Shown here: positions 7,729 through 14,821 of the stretch, piece after piece
Position numbering within the stretch: position 1 is the stretch's first letter
Layout of the letters: each line of letters starts with the position of its first letter
Origin: Lachnospiraceae bacterium UBA5902
GTDB lineage: Bacteria > Bacillota > Clostridia > Lachnospirales > Lachnospiraceae
Reading direction: 5' to 3'
NCBI GenBank assembly: GCA_002431865.1
Contig: DJEI01000096.1
Location: 1 to 28,221 of the forward strand
Length of the DNA: 28,221 nucleotides
Notes under the pieces: model-generated
What the model was told of the DNA's origin: nothing
What the model saw: the letters and a program-made list of their open reading frames with translations, nothing else
Database searches by the model: none
Translations under genes and position numbers: made by a program

Positions 7729-8262
7729 ATGCGAAATATTTTAATTGTTGTCGATATGCAGAATGACTTTGTAACAGGTGCGCTTGCGTCGAACGATGCG
7801 CAGGCGATTCTGCCGCAAGTAAAGGAAAAAATCGAGGCGTATGATCGTGCGGGTAAGGAGATCATTTTCACGCGGGATACGCATGGAGAAGATTATATGC
7901 TGACGAATGAGGGAAAACATTTGCCGGTTCCGCATTGTATAAAAGGGACAGATGGATGGCAGATCTGCGCAGAACTCACCGATGGAATTGCCTCAGAATA
8001 TAAGACGGTGGACAAGCCCACGTTCGGGTTCTTGGGTTGGAAAGATGTTCTTGCGAGTGAGACTGCGGATGGCTCGGATTTGGATATTGAAATGATCGGG
8101 GTATGTACAGACATCTGTGTTGTGTCAAATGCTCTTTTGCTCAAAACCTTGTATCCGGAGGCAACGGTGCGTGTGGATGCAGGTTGTTGTGCAGGCGTGA
8201 CACCAGAAGCACATATGGCGGCACTTGCAACGATGCGGTCCTGTCAGGTGGAGGTAATATAA
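7729..8262 (+). CDS. pncA: Nicotinamidase/isochorismatase-family cysteine hydrolase
   Basis: A 177-residue cytoplasmic hydrolase, most like nicotinamidase (nicotinamide to nicotinate and ammonia in NAD salvage). The catalytic triad is visible: Asp9 in VVDMQNDF, Lys96 in VDKPTFG and Cys130 in GVCTDICV. Metal-site candidates lie in RDTHGEDY (Asp50, His52) and in the following His residues at 64 and 69. AAAGGAGG precedes ATG 7729 with 8-9 bases of spacing. It stands alone between the toxin locus and a riboswitch. Other cysteine hydrolases of this fold act on other amides, so the substrate is likely but not certain. Confidence 0.85.
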   Translation: MRNILIVVDMQNDFVTGALASNDAQAILPQVKEKIEAYDRAGKEIIFTRDTHGEDYMLTNEGKHLPVPHCIKGTDGWQICAELTDGIASEYKTVDKPTFGFLGWKDVLASETADGSDLDIEMIGVCTDICVVSNALLLKTLYPEATVRVDAGCCAGVTPEAHMAALATMRSCQVEVI

Positions 8263-8347
8263 AAAAGAGCAAATAAATACTAAACCACCGCAAGAATATG
8301 ATAAAAATTCGCGAAAATTCATGTAAGATTCTAGTAAAATTACACAA

Positions 8348-8376
8348 TTGCAATCAATAATAGTATGTGTTATTAT
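8348..8376 (+). promoter_or_regulatory. Promoter driving the riboswitch transcript
   Basis: TTGCAA (8348-8353), a 17-bp spacer and TATTAT (8371-8376). Transcription would start near 8383, just before the aptamer. The stretch 8263-8347 is AT-rich and holds no gene that I can support. Confidence 0.55.
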
Positions 8377-8395
8377 TTTCATGCATAGTAAAGTT

Positions 8396-8475
8396 TATAT
8401 GTGGCAAAACAGTCGAAAGATTGCGACGCAAAGCTATAGGGCCTGTAAGATGGCAGCCAGTTGCACGAACGTATA
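8396..8475 (+). promoter_or_regulatory. Class I cyclic-di-GMP riboswitch (GEMM-I)
   Basis: The aptamer shows the family landmarks in order: a P1 arm TATATGT (8396-8402), GGCAAA (8403-8408), a GAAA tetraloop (8415-8418), GACGCAAAGC (8425-8434), the AGGGCC/GGCAGCC arm and the closing P1 arm ACGTATA (8469-8475). By comparison with the Vibrio Vc2 aptamer, the base equivalent to G20 is G (8403) and that equivalent to A47 is A. This fits c-di-GMP rather than cGAMP. A terminator hairpin follows, so control is probably by transcription termination. Confidence 0.93.
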
Positions 8476-8477
8476 TT

Positions 8478-8519
8478 AGAAGTATTGTCCTGTCATGTAT
8501 AGCACAATGCTTCTTTTTT
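8478..8519 (+). terminator. Terminator of the c-di-GMP riboswitch
   Basis: AGAAGTATTGT (8478-8488) pairs with ACAATGCTTCT (8504-8514) with one G-T wobble, and a T run follows (to 8519). The hairpin starts just 2 bases after the aptamer P1 and does not obviously share bases with it, so the switching partner is not clear. Confidence 0.85.
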
Positions 8520-8542
8520 ATTTGGTAAAGGCAGGGGATCGC

Positions 8543-8969
8543 ATGGGTCAGAAAATAAATGATAAATATAAAAAACAAGTTATGGATATGGATTCGATCT
8601 TTGAGAAGCTGGCATTGATGAATCAGGCGGAAACGGAAGAAGAGCTGAATGTCAGAATCCCATTGCTTTTAGAGGAGATTGGCAAATATACGCATTCGGA
8701 ACGCGTGTATATTTTTGACTGGACATCGCCGGAACAGGAACGCTATCCTGATGGATGTGATGATGCCGAACATTGACGGTCTGGAGGCAACGCGGATCAT
8801 ACGCGGGCAGAAACGCAAAGATGCACGGACGGTTGGCATCGTGGCGCTTACCGCGAATGCATTTACAGAGGATATGCGACGCACCAGGGCTGCCGGCATG
8901 AATGAGCATCTGACGAAACCGCTGAATTCGGAGAAGATGCTAAGGACGATCGCAAGATACCGCAGGTAA
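8543..8969 (+). pseudogene. Collapsed hybrid signalling protein (GAF-like start fused to receiver end)
   Basis: From ATG 8543 (AGGGG at 8533-8537) the frame encodes 77 residues. These include a helical start (INDKYKKQVMDMDSIFEKLA) and a GAF-like opening (YTHSERVYIFDW), and the frame stops at 8776. In the +1 frame, from about 8745 to 8969, lies the second half of a response-regulator receiver: ILMDVMMPNIDGLEATR with the phospho-Asp, the ALTA threonine and the LTKPLN lysine. The receiver lacks its first strand and acidic pair. The best reading is a large internal deletion, near 8735-8748, in a GAF-kinase-receiver (or GAF-cyclase-receiver) gene that also shifted the frame. The c-di-GMP riboswitch once controlled it. 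Confidence 0.8.
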
Positions 8970-8977
8970 TGATGGCA

Positions 8978-9796
8978 TTATTCTACGGGCAGCTGCAATT
9001 CGATGAGATATTCGCTTTCGTTGTTTGTCTCATAATCATCAATATGGCAGAACTCAATCGGCTCTCCGATAATGGACAAGTGCTCCTGCCTGGCGTATTC
9101 GAACAGCTGTGGGAGCAGTTCCTTTGTTTTGTGAAGTGCTCCCCGGTACGTCATGGACAGATATTTTCCGGCAGGAAGAAAATAATTACATTCATTCTGC
9201 GGCAGATATGGGGAGTAGAAGAATACATTTTTGGTGCGGTAATAAAGAGAATCCGGATTGCTGGCGGGGAGATCTAATGTATAACAGTCACAGGCACCAA
9301 TGGTGTCGATGTGGTTCCGGTGGCTGTGCATATATTTAATGACGTAATAATCTACATAGAGATCAGGAAGATGGTCTTCTGTTACCATGATGCAGGCGCG
9401 TTTGTCCTGTTCAACTACCCGGATAATTTCCGTGTCCGTTTTCTGCAGAAGCGCGCGCATATTGTTCAGACGGTTCTGCAGATTGGATTTTGTCTCGTAA
9501 AGACTTACAATCTGTTCATTCACAACCTGAAGCTCTTTCTCAAGGAGGGCAATGGTCTTGTTAATATTTCTGTCAATCGTAAATTCTTTTATTTGTTCCG
9601 TAGAGAAATTCAAGTTTAAAAGTTCCCGGATGAGAACGATTTTTCTTACATCCTCAACTGTATAGCGGCGGTAATTGTTATTCGGGTCACGCTGCGGCTG
9701 CAGGATTCCCACTTCTTCATAATAGCGGATGGAATCTACACCGATTCCAAAAAGCTTCGAAAGTTCTCCGATTAAAAATGTATTTTTTTCTTTCAT
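8978..9796 (-). CDS. MerR-family regulator with BmrR-type effector domain
   Basis: A 272-residue regulator. The start is at 9796 (MKEKNTF), with an AGGAGGAAGGAG purine run upstream; the frame extends 18 codons further without a ribosome site. Residues 7-75 are the MerR winged helix-turn-helix (FLIGELSKLFGIGVDSIRYY, then NNNYRRY). Residues 76-120 form the long dimer helix. Residues 122-272 resemble the GyrI/BmrR ligand-binding fold (CDCYTLDLP, SMTYRGAL, EYLIELQLPV). Such proteins bind hydrophobic cations or amines and untwist promoters with 19-bp spacers. Two such promoters with a shared dyad start the neighbouring catabolic units, so it is their probable activator. It is transcribed away from them. 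Confidence 0.88.
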   Translation of the reverse strand: MKEKNTFLIGELSKLFGIGVDSIRYYEEVGILQPQRDPNNNYRRYTVEDVRKIVLIRELLNLNFSTEQIKEFTIDRNINKTIALLEKELQVVNEQIVSLYETKSNLQNRLNNMRALLQKTDTEIIRVVEQDKRACIMVTEDHLPDLYVDYYVIKYMHSHRNHIDTIGACDCYTLDLPASNPDSLYYRTKNVFFYSPYLPQNECNYFLPAGKYLSMTYRGALHKTKELLPQLFEYARQEHLSIIGEPIEFCHIDDYETNNESEYLIELQLPVE

Positions 9797-9835
9797 ATAG
9801 TCCACGCTCCTTCCTCCTCTGGTTTTATTTCTGAG

Positions 9836-9844
9836 ATTATAGCA
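9836..9844 (-). promoter_or_regulatory. Extended -10 promoter of the MerR gene
   Basis: On the minus strand the sequence reads TGCTATAAT, with TATAAT at 9841-9836. It lies 40 bp before the regulator start. No good -35 is present, as expected for an extended -10. Confidence 0.55.
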
Positions 9845-9899
9845 TGTCAAAAATGAAATAGTCTGCGATACAGAAAGAAACGAAATAAATTACAAAACT

Positions 9900-9914
9900 C
9901 TGGTATCATACCAA
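9900..9914 (-). promoter_or_regulatory. MerR operator-like dyad 1
   Basis: TGGTATCATACCA (9901-9913) is a perfect 6+1+6 palindrome. Read on the minus strand, TTGGTATGATACCAG matches 14 of 15 bases of the dyad inside the promoter at 9980-10010. It lies about 60 bp upstream of the merR -10, so it may be an autoregulatory or auxiliary site. Confidence 0.7.
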
Positions 9915-9979
9915 AGATTATTCCGCAATTTCTAAGCAAAAATAATCATATTTAAGTGAAGAAAATTCAATTCGGGGTA

Positions 9980-10010
9980 TTGACATTGGTATAATACCAG
10001 CATTTAGGAT
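9980..10010 (+). promoter_or_regulatory. MerR-type promoter with operator, catabolic operon 1
   Basis: TTGACA (9980-9985), a 19-bp spacer (9986-10004) and TAGGAT (10005-10010). The spacer holds the dyad TTGGTATAATACCAG (9986-10000). A 19-20 bp spacer with a central dyad is the hallmark of MerR-activated promoters. The rest of the 300-bp intergenic region 9797-10099 holds dyad 1, the merR promoter and an 80-base leader with no obvious fold. Confidence 0.8.
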
Positions 10011-10099
10011 TTAAGAAACGAAAGTCAACCAGACATATACAAACCAAATAAGACATGGAGACATTACTTTTTTAAGCACAGAGACAGGAGGGATTGTAA

Positions 10100-10534
10100 A
10101 TGGAGCGAATAAAGGAACACCCAATACTGGGAGAAACGCCGGAAGGCAGAATGGTAACATTTACATATGATGGTCAGGAATTGCAGGGGGTCGAAGGTGA
10201 ACCGATTGCCGCGGCGCTGCGTGTGGCAGGCGTGATGGTGCATCGGTATACGAAGAAACGCCATGAGCCGCGCGGGGTGTTCTGTGCAATCGGGCGTTGT
10301 ACAGACTGCGTCATGATCGTCAATGGGAAACCGAATATCCGTACATGCATCACCCCTCTGGAGGAAGGCATGGTTATACAGACACAATATGGAGAAGGGA
10401 GCCTCATGAACAAAGTGAATGATTTAGGATGCGACCGACGACCTGCCGCCGAACGAAGTGAGGGGGCGATACCGCTTGAAGAAGGGAGCCTCATGAACGA
10501 AGTGAATGATTCAGGAGAGGAGGGAGTATCATGA
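10100..10534 (+). CDS. (2Fe-2S) subunit of an HcnA-like amine/amino-acid dehydrogenase
   Basis: A 144-residue small ferredoxin-type subunit. It has the plant-type cluster motif with Cys62, Cys67, Cys70 and Cys83 (FCAIGRCTDC then RTC), as in HcnA, the small subunit of octopine/nopaline oxidases and sarcosine-oxidase-type complexes. It would pass electrons between flavin subunits. The AGGAGGG ribosome site is just before ATG 10100. From about residue 101 onward the protein is made of the repeat element (MNKVNDLGCDRRPAAE, then MNEVND). Without the 87-bp duplication it would be 115 residues, closer to the family norm. The stop overlaps the next start as ATGA (10531-10534). Confidence 0.88.
   Translation: MERIKEHPILGETPEGRMVTFTYDGQELQGVEGEPIAAALRVAGVMVHRYTKKRHEPRGVFCAIGRCTDCVMIVNGKPNIRTCITPLEEGMVIQTQYGEGSLMNKVNDLGCDRRPAAERSEGAIPLEEGSLMNEVNDSGEEGVS
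10393..10514 (+). repeat. Inserted repeat element, copy B, in frame in the 2Fe-2S subunit
   Basis: The segment AGAAGGGAGCCTCATGAAC plus RAAGTGAATGATT occurs at 10393-10424 and again at 10480-10511, offset 87 bp. Between the copies is the same core as in copy A (4801-4850): ACCGACGACCTGCCGCCGA and GGGGGCGATACC with a different 9-base centre. The offset is a multiple of three, so the host gene stays open and gains 29 residues at its C-terminus. Confidence 0.8.
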
Positions 10535-12117
10535 CAAAACGCTATGACATGATCGTGATCGGTGCCGGACCGGCAGGTTTATCCGCAGCGATCGAAGCCG
10601 CAAAGAATGGGTTAAAACCGATTGTATTTGATGAAAATGCAAAGCCAGGCGGACAGTTATTCAAGCAGATCCATAAATTTTTTGGTTCCAAGGAACATAA
10701 AGCGAAGATCCGTGGATTCCGGATCGGAGATGAGCTGCTCGAGGAAGCAGACCGGTTAGGCGTGGAAGTTATTCTGAATGCGACAGTAATCGGACTGTAT
10801 GAAGAAAAAGAAATCACAGTGAAGATTGGAGAAAAGGTTGAGCATTATAAAGGCGACAGTGTATTGGTTGCAACAGGTGCCAGTGAGAATATGGTTACAT
10901 TCCGGGGCTGGACACTGCCGGGCGTGATCGGTGCCGGTGCTGCACAGACGATGATGAATCTGCATCATATCAAACCGGGGAACCATGTCCTGATGCTTGG
11001 CTCCGGAAATGTAGGATTGGTTGTCAGCTATCAGCTGCTGCAGGCGGGCTGTGAAGTCGTTGCTGTTGTAGATGCAGCACCCCGGATCGGTGGATATGGT
11101 GTACATGCAGCGAAGGTTGCAAGATGCGGCGTTCCGTTTTATCTGTCCCATACGATCATGGAGGCGAAGGGTACAGAGAAGGTGGAAGGTGTGCGGATTG
11201 CACAGGTGGACAGTCATTTCCGGTTCATACCGGGAACAGAAAAAAAATTTGACGTGGATACGATCTGTGTCGCAGTTGGACTTTCACCGATGTCGCAGTT
11301 GTTGAAGCAGGCGGGCTGCCGGATGAAGGATACACCGGGTGGCTATATCCCGGATTGTGATGTTCTTGGAGCAACCTCGGTTCCGGGTATCTACGCAGCC
11401 GGTGATGTTGCCGGTATTGAGGAGGCAAGCTCCGCAATGATCGAGGGCAGGATGTCCGGCGCCGTGATCTCGAACTATCTTGGATATCTGGATGAAGCGA
11501 CGATGCAGGCACGTATCGCTGAACTGGAGCAGGCGTTAGACAGTCTCCGAAAAGGAATGTTTGCACCGGAGAACCGGGGCAAGCTTGTGACGAAGACCGA
11601 AGAGGGAATTGATGTATCCATGAATCTGCTGGAAAAAGGTTATGTGACAGATGAAGAGATTGAACGGTATCCAGGTGTTACACACAGCAAGGGAATCCAT
11701 CCGGTTATCGAATGTACACAGAATATTCCATGTAATCCATGTCAGGATGCCTGTCCGAAGGGGTGCATCCGAATTGGAAGCAATATCACAGCGCTTCCGG
11801 CGGTTCAGCCGGATGTAGCGTGCATTGGCTGTGGTATGTGTGTGGCTTCGTGTTCCGGACAATCCATCTTCCTTGTGGATGAGGATACAGGCGATGGCTG
11901 TGGAACGGTGACGCTTCCGTACGAATTTTTACCGCTCCCAAAAGCTGGAGATAAGGGCATAGCACTTGGCAGGGATGGTAAAAAGGTATGCGAGGCAGAG
12001 GTTGTGAATGTCCGGTCTGCGAAAGCATTCGACCATACGAATCTGCTTACGATGAAGGTGCCGAAGGACATGGTGATGAAGGCGCGTTTCTTCAAGAGAG
12101 AGGAGGAGCCGGCATGA
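10531..12117 (+). CDS. FAD-dependent oxidoreductase with C-terminal 4Fe-4S domain (HcnB-like)
   Basis: A 528-residue pyridine-nucleotide-disulphide-type flavoprotein. Residues 11-16 (GAGPAG) are the FAD site. A second dinucleotide site is LMLGSGNVGLVV near 152-163. AAGDVAGIEEASSAM near 290 is the C-terminal FAD motif. Beyond the usual HcnB length there is an iron-sulphur domain: CNPCQDACPKGC (about 398-409) and CIGCGMCVASC (about 431-441), enough for two [4Fe-4S] clusters. That suggests electrons go to ferredoxin or another low-potential carrier, fitting an anaerobe. It is translationally coupled to both neighbours by ATGA overlaps. In HcnABC-like complexes this subunit pairs with the DadA-type subunit that oxidises the C-N bond. 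Confidence 0.9.
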   Translation: MTKRYDMIVIGAGPAGLSAAIEAAKNGLKPIVFDENAKPGGQLFKQIHKFFGSKEHKAKIRGFRIGDELLEEADRLGVEVILNATVIGLYEEKEITVKIGEKVEHYKGDSVLVATGASENMVTFRGWTLPGVIGAGAAQTMMNLHHIKPGNHVLMLGSGNVGLVVSYQLLQAGCEVVAVVDAAPRIGGYGVHAAKVARCGVPFYLSHTIMEAKGTEKVEGVRIAQVDSHFRFIPGTEKKFDVDTICVAVGLSPMSQLLKQAGCRMKDTPGGYIPDCDVLGATSVPGIYAAGDVAGIEEASSAMIEGRMSGAVISNYLGYLDEATMQARIAELEQALDSLRKGMFAPENRGKLVTKTEEGIDVSMNLLEKGYVTDEEIERYPGVTHSKGIHPVIECTQNIPCNPCQDACPKGCIRIGSNITALPAVQPDVACIGCGMCVASCSGQSIFLVDEDTGDGCGTVTLPYEFLPLPKAGDKGIALGRDGKKVCEAEVVNVRSAKAFDHTNLLTMKVPKDMVMKARFFKREEEPA

Positions 12118-12446
12118 TAGATATTTGCGAGAAGTTAAAAGAAATCGGACCATATGTGCCCGAGGAAAATGATGATATGATTGTCTGCCGCTGCGAGGAA
12201 GTGACGAAAGGAGAGATCCGGCAGGCGGTGCATGCAGGGATGTTCACGATTGAAGAGATCCGGCGGTATCTTCGAACCGGTATGGGACTATGTCAGGGAC
12301 AGACCTGTGGAAAGCTTGTGAAAGGAATTGTGGCAAGAGAGTTAAAGGTTCCGGCAGGCATGGTGGAGCCGGCGGTCGCGAGAGCTCCGATGCGGCCGAT
12401 CGAGATGCGGATTCTGGCAGAAGACGGAGGTGATCGCAATGAGTAA
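12114..12446 (+). CDS. BFD-type (2Fe-2S)-binding subunit
   Basis: A 110-residue protein. Cys25, Cys27, Cys60 and Cys65 (VCRCEE and GLCQGQTC) form the bacterioferritin-associated-ferredoxin-type 2Fe-2S site. In related amine, proline and opine dehydrogenases this domain is fused to the HcnB-like subunit; here it is a separate gene. The start ATG 12114 overlaps the preceding stop (ATGA), with GAGGAGGAG a few bases upstream. Its own stop overlaps the start of the next gene by 8 bases. It probably carries electrons between the flavins of the complex. Confidence 0.9.
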   Translation: MIDICEKLKEIGPYVPEENDDMIVCRCEEVTKGEIRQAVHAGMFTIEEIRRYLRTGMGLCQGQTCGKLVKGIVARELKVPAGMVEPAVARAPMRPIEMRILAEDGGDRNE

Positions 12447-13578
12447 ACGAACAGCAGAAGTCATTATTATCGGTGGTGGTGTTGTCGGATGTGCGGCTGC
12501 TTATTATCTGGCAAAAAAAGGTGTAACAGACGTTATTGTTTTAGAGGCAGATAAGAGCATGGGACATGGCGGTTCCTCCAGAAACGGAGGCGGTGTCCGT
12601 CAGTCCGGACGTGATGTGCGGGAGCTGCCATATGCCATGTATGCAGTGCAGAATATGTGGCCGACCTTGTCGGAAGAGTTAGGCATGGATGTGGAATATT
12701 ACCAGCGTGGAAACCTTCGTCTTGGAAAGACAGACACACATCTGAAGAAGCTGAATACATTAGCATCCAATGCGCAGGCACTGGGACTTGATATGCATGT
12801 GATTGATGGCAAAGAGGTGAAGGAGATCTGCCCGTATCTCTCAGATGAAATCATCGGCGCAAGCTGGTGTCCGACGGATGGACATGCGAATCCGCTCCTT
12901 ACAACGCTGGCATATTATAAACGGGCGCTGGAGATGGGAGTGCGTTTTTTCACAGAGGCAAAGGTGCAGACGCTTAAGAAGATCAAAGGTGCTCTGCGTC
13001 AGGTCATTCTGGAAACCGGTGAAATATTTGAAGGGGAACAGGTTATCGTTGCGGCTGGCTACGAGAGCCGTTTTTTGGCACGGACAGTAGGCATTGATGT
13101 TCCGATGATGCGGTATTTTGAGGAAGCGTTGGTTACGGAGATGCAGCCGAAGATGTTCGACATTATGCTCGGAACGGCGGATGCAGATTTCTATGGACAT
13201 CAGGCGCAGCATGGTTCTTTCGTGTTCGGCTCAGAATCCGGTCTGGAGGAAGCAACCGACATGGCACCGGAGGATCTGCGGACAAGTGCACTGACGTTAT
13301 CTGCCGGCTGCCGTGCAGTTATGGGATATATTCCGATGCTTGCGGATGCGAAGATCGTGCGGAGCTGGGGCGGCTGGCTTGATCTGTGCTACGATGGAGT
13401 ACCGGTGATCAGCAAAGTAAAGGAAGTACCGGGACTGATTCTGGCATGTGGATTTACCGGACATGGATTCGGCACTGCACCATCCGTAGGACTGATGCTG
13501 GCACAGATGGTACTCGGGGAAGAAACCGTTGTGGATATATCAGCCCTTCGGTATGACCGCTTTTGCAGTGTCCGGTAG
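12439..13578 (+). CDS. DadA/SoxB-type FAD-dependent amine or amino-acid oxidoreductase
   Basis: A 379-residue catalytic flavoprotein of the glycine/D-amino-acid/sarcosine oxidase family. GGGVVG at residues 12-17 binds FAD. SSRNGGGVRQSGRD (about 45-58) is the SoxB-like flavin loop. SWGGWLDLCYDGVPVI and GFTGHGFGTAPSVG form the usual C-terminal FAD region. ATG 12439 is preceded by GGAGG (12426-12430). It is likely the subunit that oxidises a secondary or primary amine, or an N-substituted amino acid, to an imine. Family members act on glycine, sarcosine, proline and opines, so the substrate here is open. The three upstream genes supply its electron-transfer partners. Confidence 0.9.
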   Translation: MSKRTAEVIIIGGGVVGCAAAYYLAKKGVTDVIVLEADKSMGHGGSSRNGGGVRQSGRDVRELPYAMYAVQNMWPTLSEELGMDVEYYQRGNLRLGKTDTHLKKLNTLASNAQALGLDMHVIDGKEVKEICPYLSDEIIGASWCPTDGHANPLLTTLAYYKRALEMGVRFFTEAKVQTLKKIKGALRQVILETGEIFEGEQVIVAAGYESRFLARTVGIDVPMMRYFEEALVTEMQPKMFDIMLGTADADFYGHQAQHGSFVFGSESGLEEATDMAPEDLRTSALTLSAGCRAVMGYIPMLADAKIVRSWGGWLDLCYDGVPVISKVKEVPGLILACGFTGHGFGTAPSVGLMLAQMVLGEETVVDISALRYDRFCSVR

Positions 13579-13593
13579 AAAGGGGGAAATGCG

Positions 13594-14766
13594 ATGCAGA
13601 ATTTCTATTACAATATTCCGACGAAAATTGCATTTGGAACAGATAGTCTGTCGAAGCTTCCGCATTTTATCAGGAAGTTTGGCGAGCGGGCGCTTGTTGT
13701 ATATGGAGGAGGAAGCATCAAGCGCACGGGACTTTATACGAAGATCACAGAGCTTTTGGAAAAGCACGGCATTACCTTCGAAGAACTGCCGGGCGTGGAA
13801 CCGAATCCTCGTCTTTCAACAGTAAAAAAGGGCGTTGCACTATGTAGGGAGCATGACATACAGGTGGTGCTTCCAATCGGCGGTGGCAGCACGATCGACT
13901 GTGCCAAGGCAATTGCAGCGGCAACCTTTTATGATGGAGATCCGTGGGATCTGGTCGAGGACGGAACAAAGATCAAAAAGGTGCTTCCGATCGTTGCTGT
14001 TGCGACGATGGCGGCGACCGGTTCAGAGATGGATCCATTTGCAGTCATTACGAATGAAGCGACAAAGCAGAAGATGGATCTCTCCGCAGGAAGTCTGTAT
14101 CCCGCGTATGCAATCTTAAATCCTGTGTTTACCTACACCGTGCCGGCATACCAGACAGCCGCCGGGGTGGCAGATATTATGTCACATATCTTTGAAGTAT
14201 ATTTCGCAGATGTCGAAGGAGCATATATGCAGGACCGAATGATGGAGGCAATGCTTAAGACACTTGTAAAATATGGTCCGATCGCCTGCAGTGATCCGGT
14301 TAATTATGAGGCGCGTGCGAACATTCTCTGGACATCAGAATGGGCAATCAATGGCCTGATCGCCTGTGGAAAGAGCGGACCGTGGCCGGCACATTCGATC
14401 GAGCATCAGCTGAGTGCCTATTACGATATTACGCATGGACATGGACTTGCGATCATCACTCCGGTTTTGATGGAATATATTCTGAATGAGAAGAGCCTGC
14501 CGAAGTTCGTCGATTATGGTGTCAATGTATGGGAGATTGACCGGACACTTCCGGACATGGAGATTGCGAAGCTGGCAATTGCGAAGACAAGAAAATTGTA
14601 TGCAGATATGGGGCTCACACTGGATCTTGGCAGTCTGAATGTGCCGTATGGAACGGATTTTGATGCGATGGCGACACAGGCGGCATCCGAAGGACTCGAA
14701 GAATGTCTGGTTCCGTTGTACAAGGAAGATGTCATAAAAATATACGAGCGATGCTTTCAGAGGTAG
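13594..14766 (+). CDS. Iron-type alcohol dehydrogenase, YqhD/butanol-dehydrogenase class
   Basis: A 390-residue group III alcohol dehydrogenase. It keeps YGGGSIK at 37-43 (the NADPH-type loop), PIGGGSTIDCAK at 94-105 and GSEMDPFAVI. The metal ligands Asp194, His198, His267 and His281 fall at the same residue numbers I recall for E. coli YqhD. Such enzymes mainly reduce aldehydes to alcohols with NADPH. Placed directly after an amine-oxidising complex, it probably removes the aldehyde formed by deamination and reoxidises cofactor. AAAGGGGG precedes ATG 13594. It follows the FAD gene by 15 bp. Confidence 0.92.
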   Translation: MQNFYYNIPTKIAFGTDSLSKLPHFIRKFGERALVVYGGGSIKRTGLYTKITELLEKHGITFEELPGVEPNPRLSTVKKGVALCREHDIQVVLPIGGGSTIDCAKAIAAATFYDGDPWDLVEDGTKIKKVLPIVAVATMAATGSEMDPFAVITNEATKQKMDLSAGSLYPAYAILNPVFTYTVPAYQTAAGVADIMSHIFEVYFADVEGAYMQDRMMEAMLKTLVKYGPIACSDPVNYEARANILWTSEWAINGLIACGKSGPWPAHSIEHQLSAYYDITHGHGLAIITPVLMEYILNEKSLPKFVDYGVNVWEIDRTLPDMEIAKLAIAKTRKLYADMGLTLDLGSLNVPYGTDFDAMATQAASEGLEECLVPLYKEDVIKIYERCFQR

Positions 14767-14777
14767 CTGCGCAGGTG

Positions 14778-14799
14778 TGGTCTGGAAGCTGGCAGACCA
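14778..14799 (+). other. Intercistronic hairpin
   Basis: TGGTCTG (14778-14784) pairs perfectly with CAGACCA (14793-14799) around an 8-base loop in the 55-bp gap between the reductase and the OCD-family gene. No T run follows, so it is not a terminator. It may affect mRNA processing or stability. Confidence 0.45.
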
Positions 14800-14821
14800 G
14801 AATGAGAAAGGATGATGAGCG

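Noticed and set aside
8969..9619. Plus-strand frames of about 100 codons (8969-9277, 9311-9619)
   Set aside because: They are antisense to the MerR gene, which has clear domains and a good ribosome site.
9980..9995. TTGACA and TATAAT as a normal promoter pair
   Set aside because: They are only 4 bp apart. The TATAAT is the centre of the operator dyad, and the usable -10 is TAGGAT 19 bp from TTGACA.
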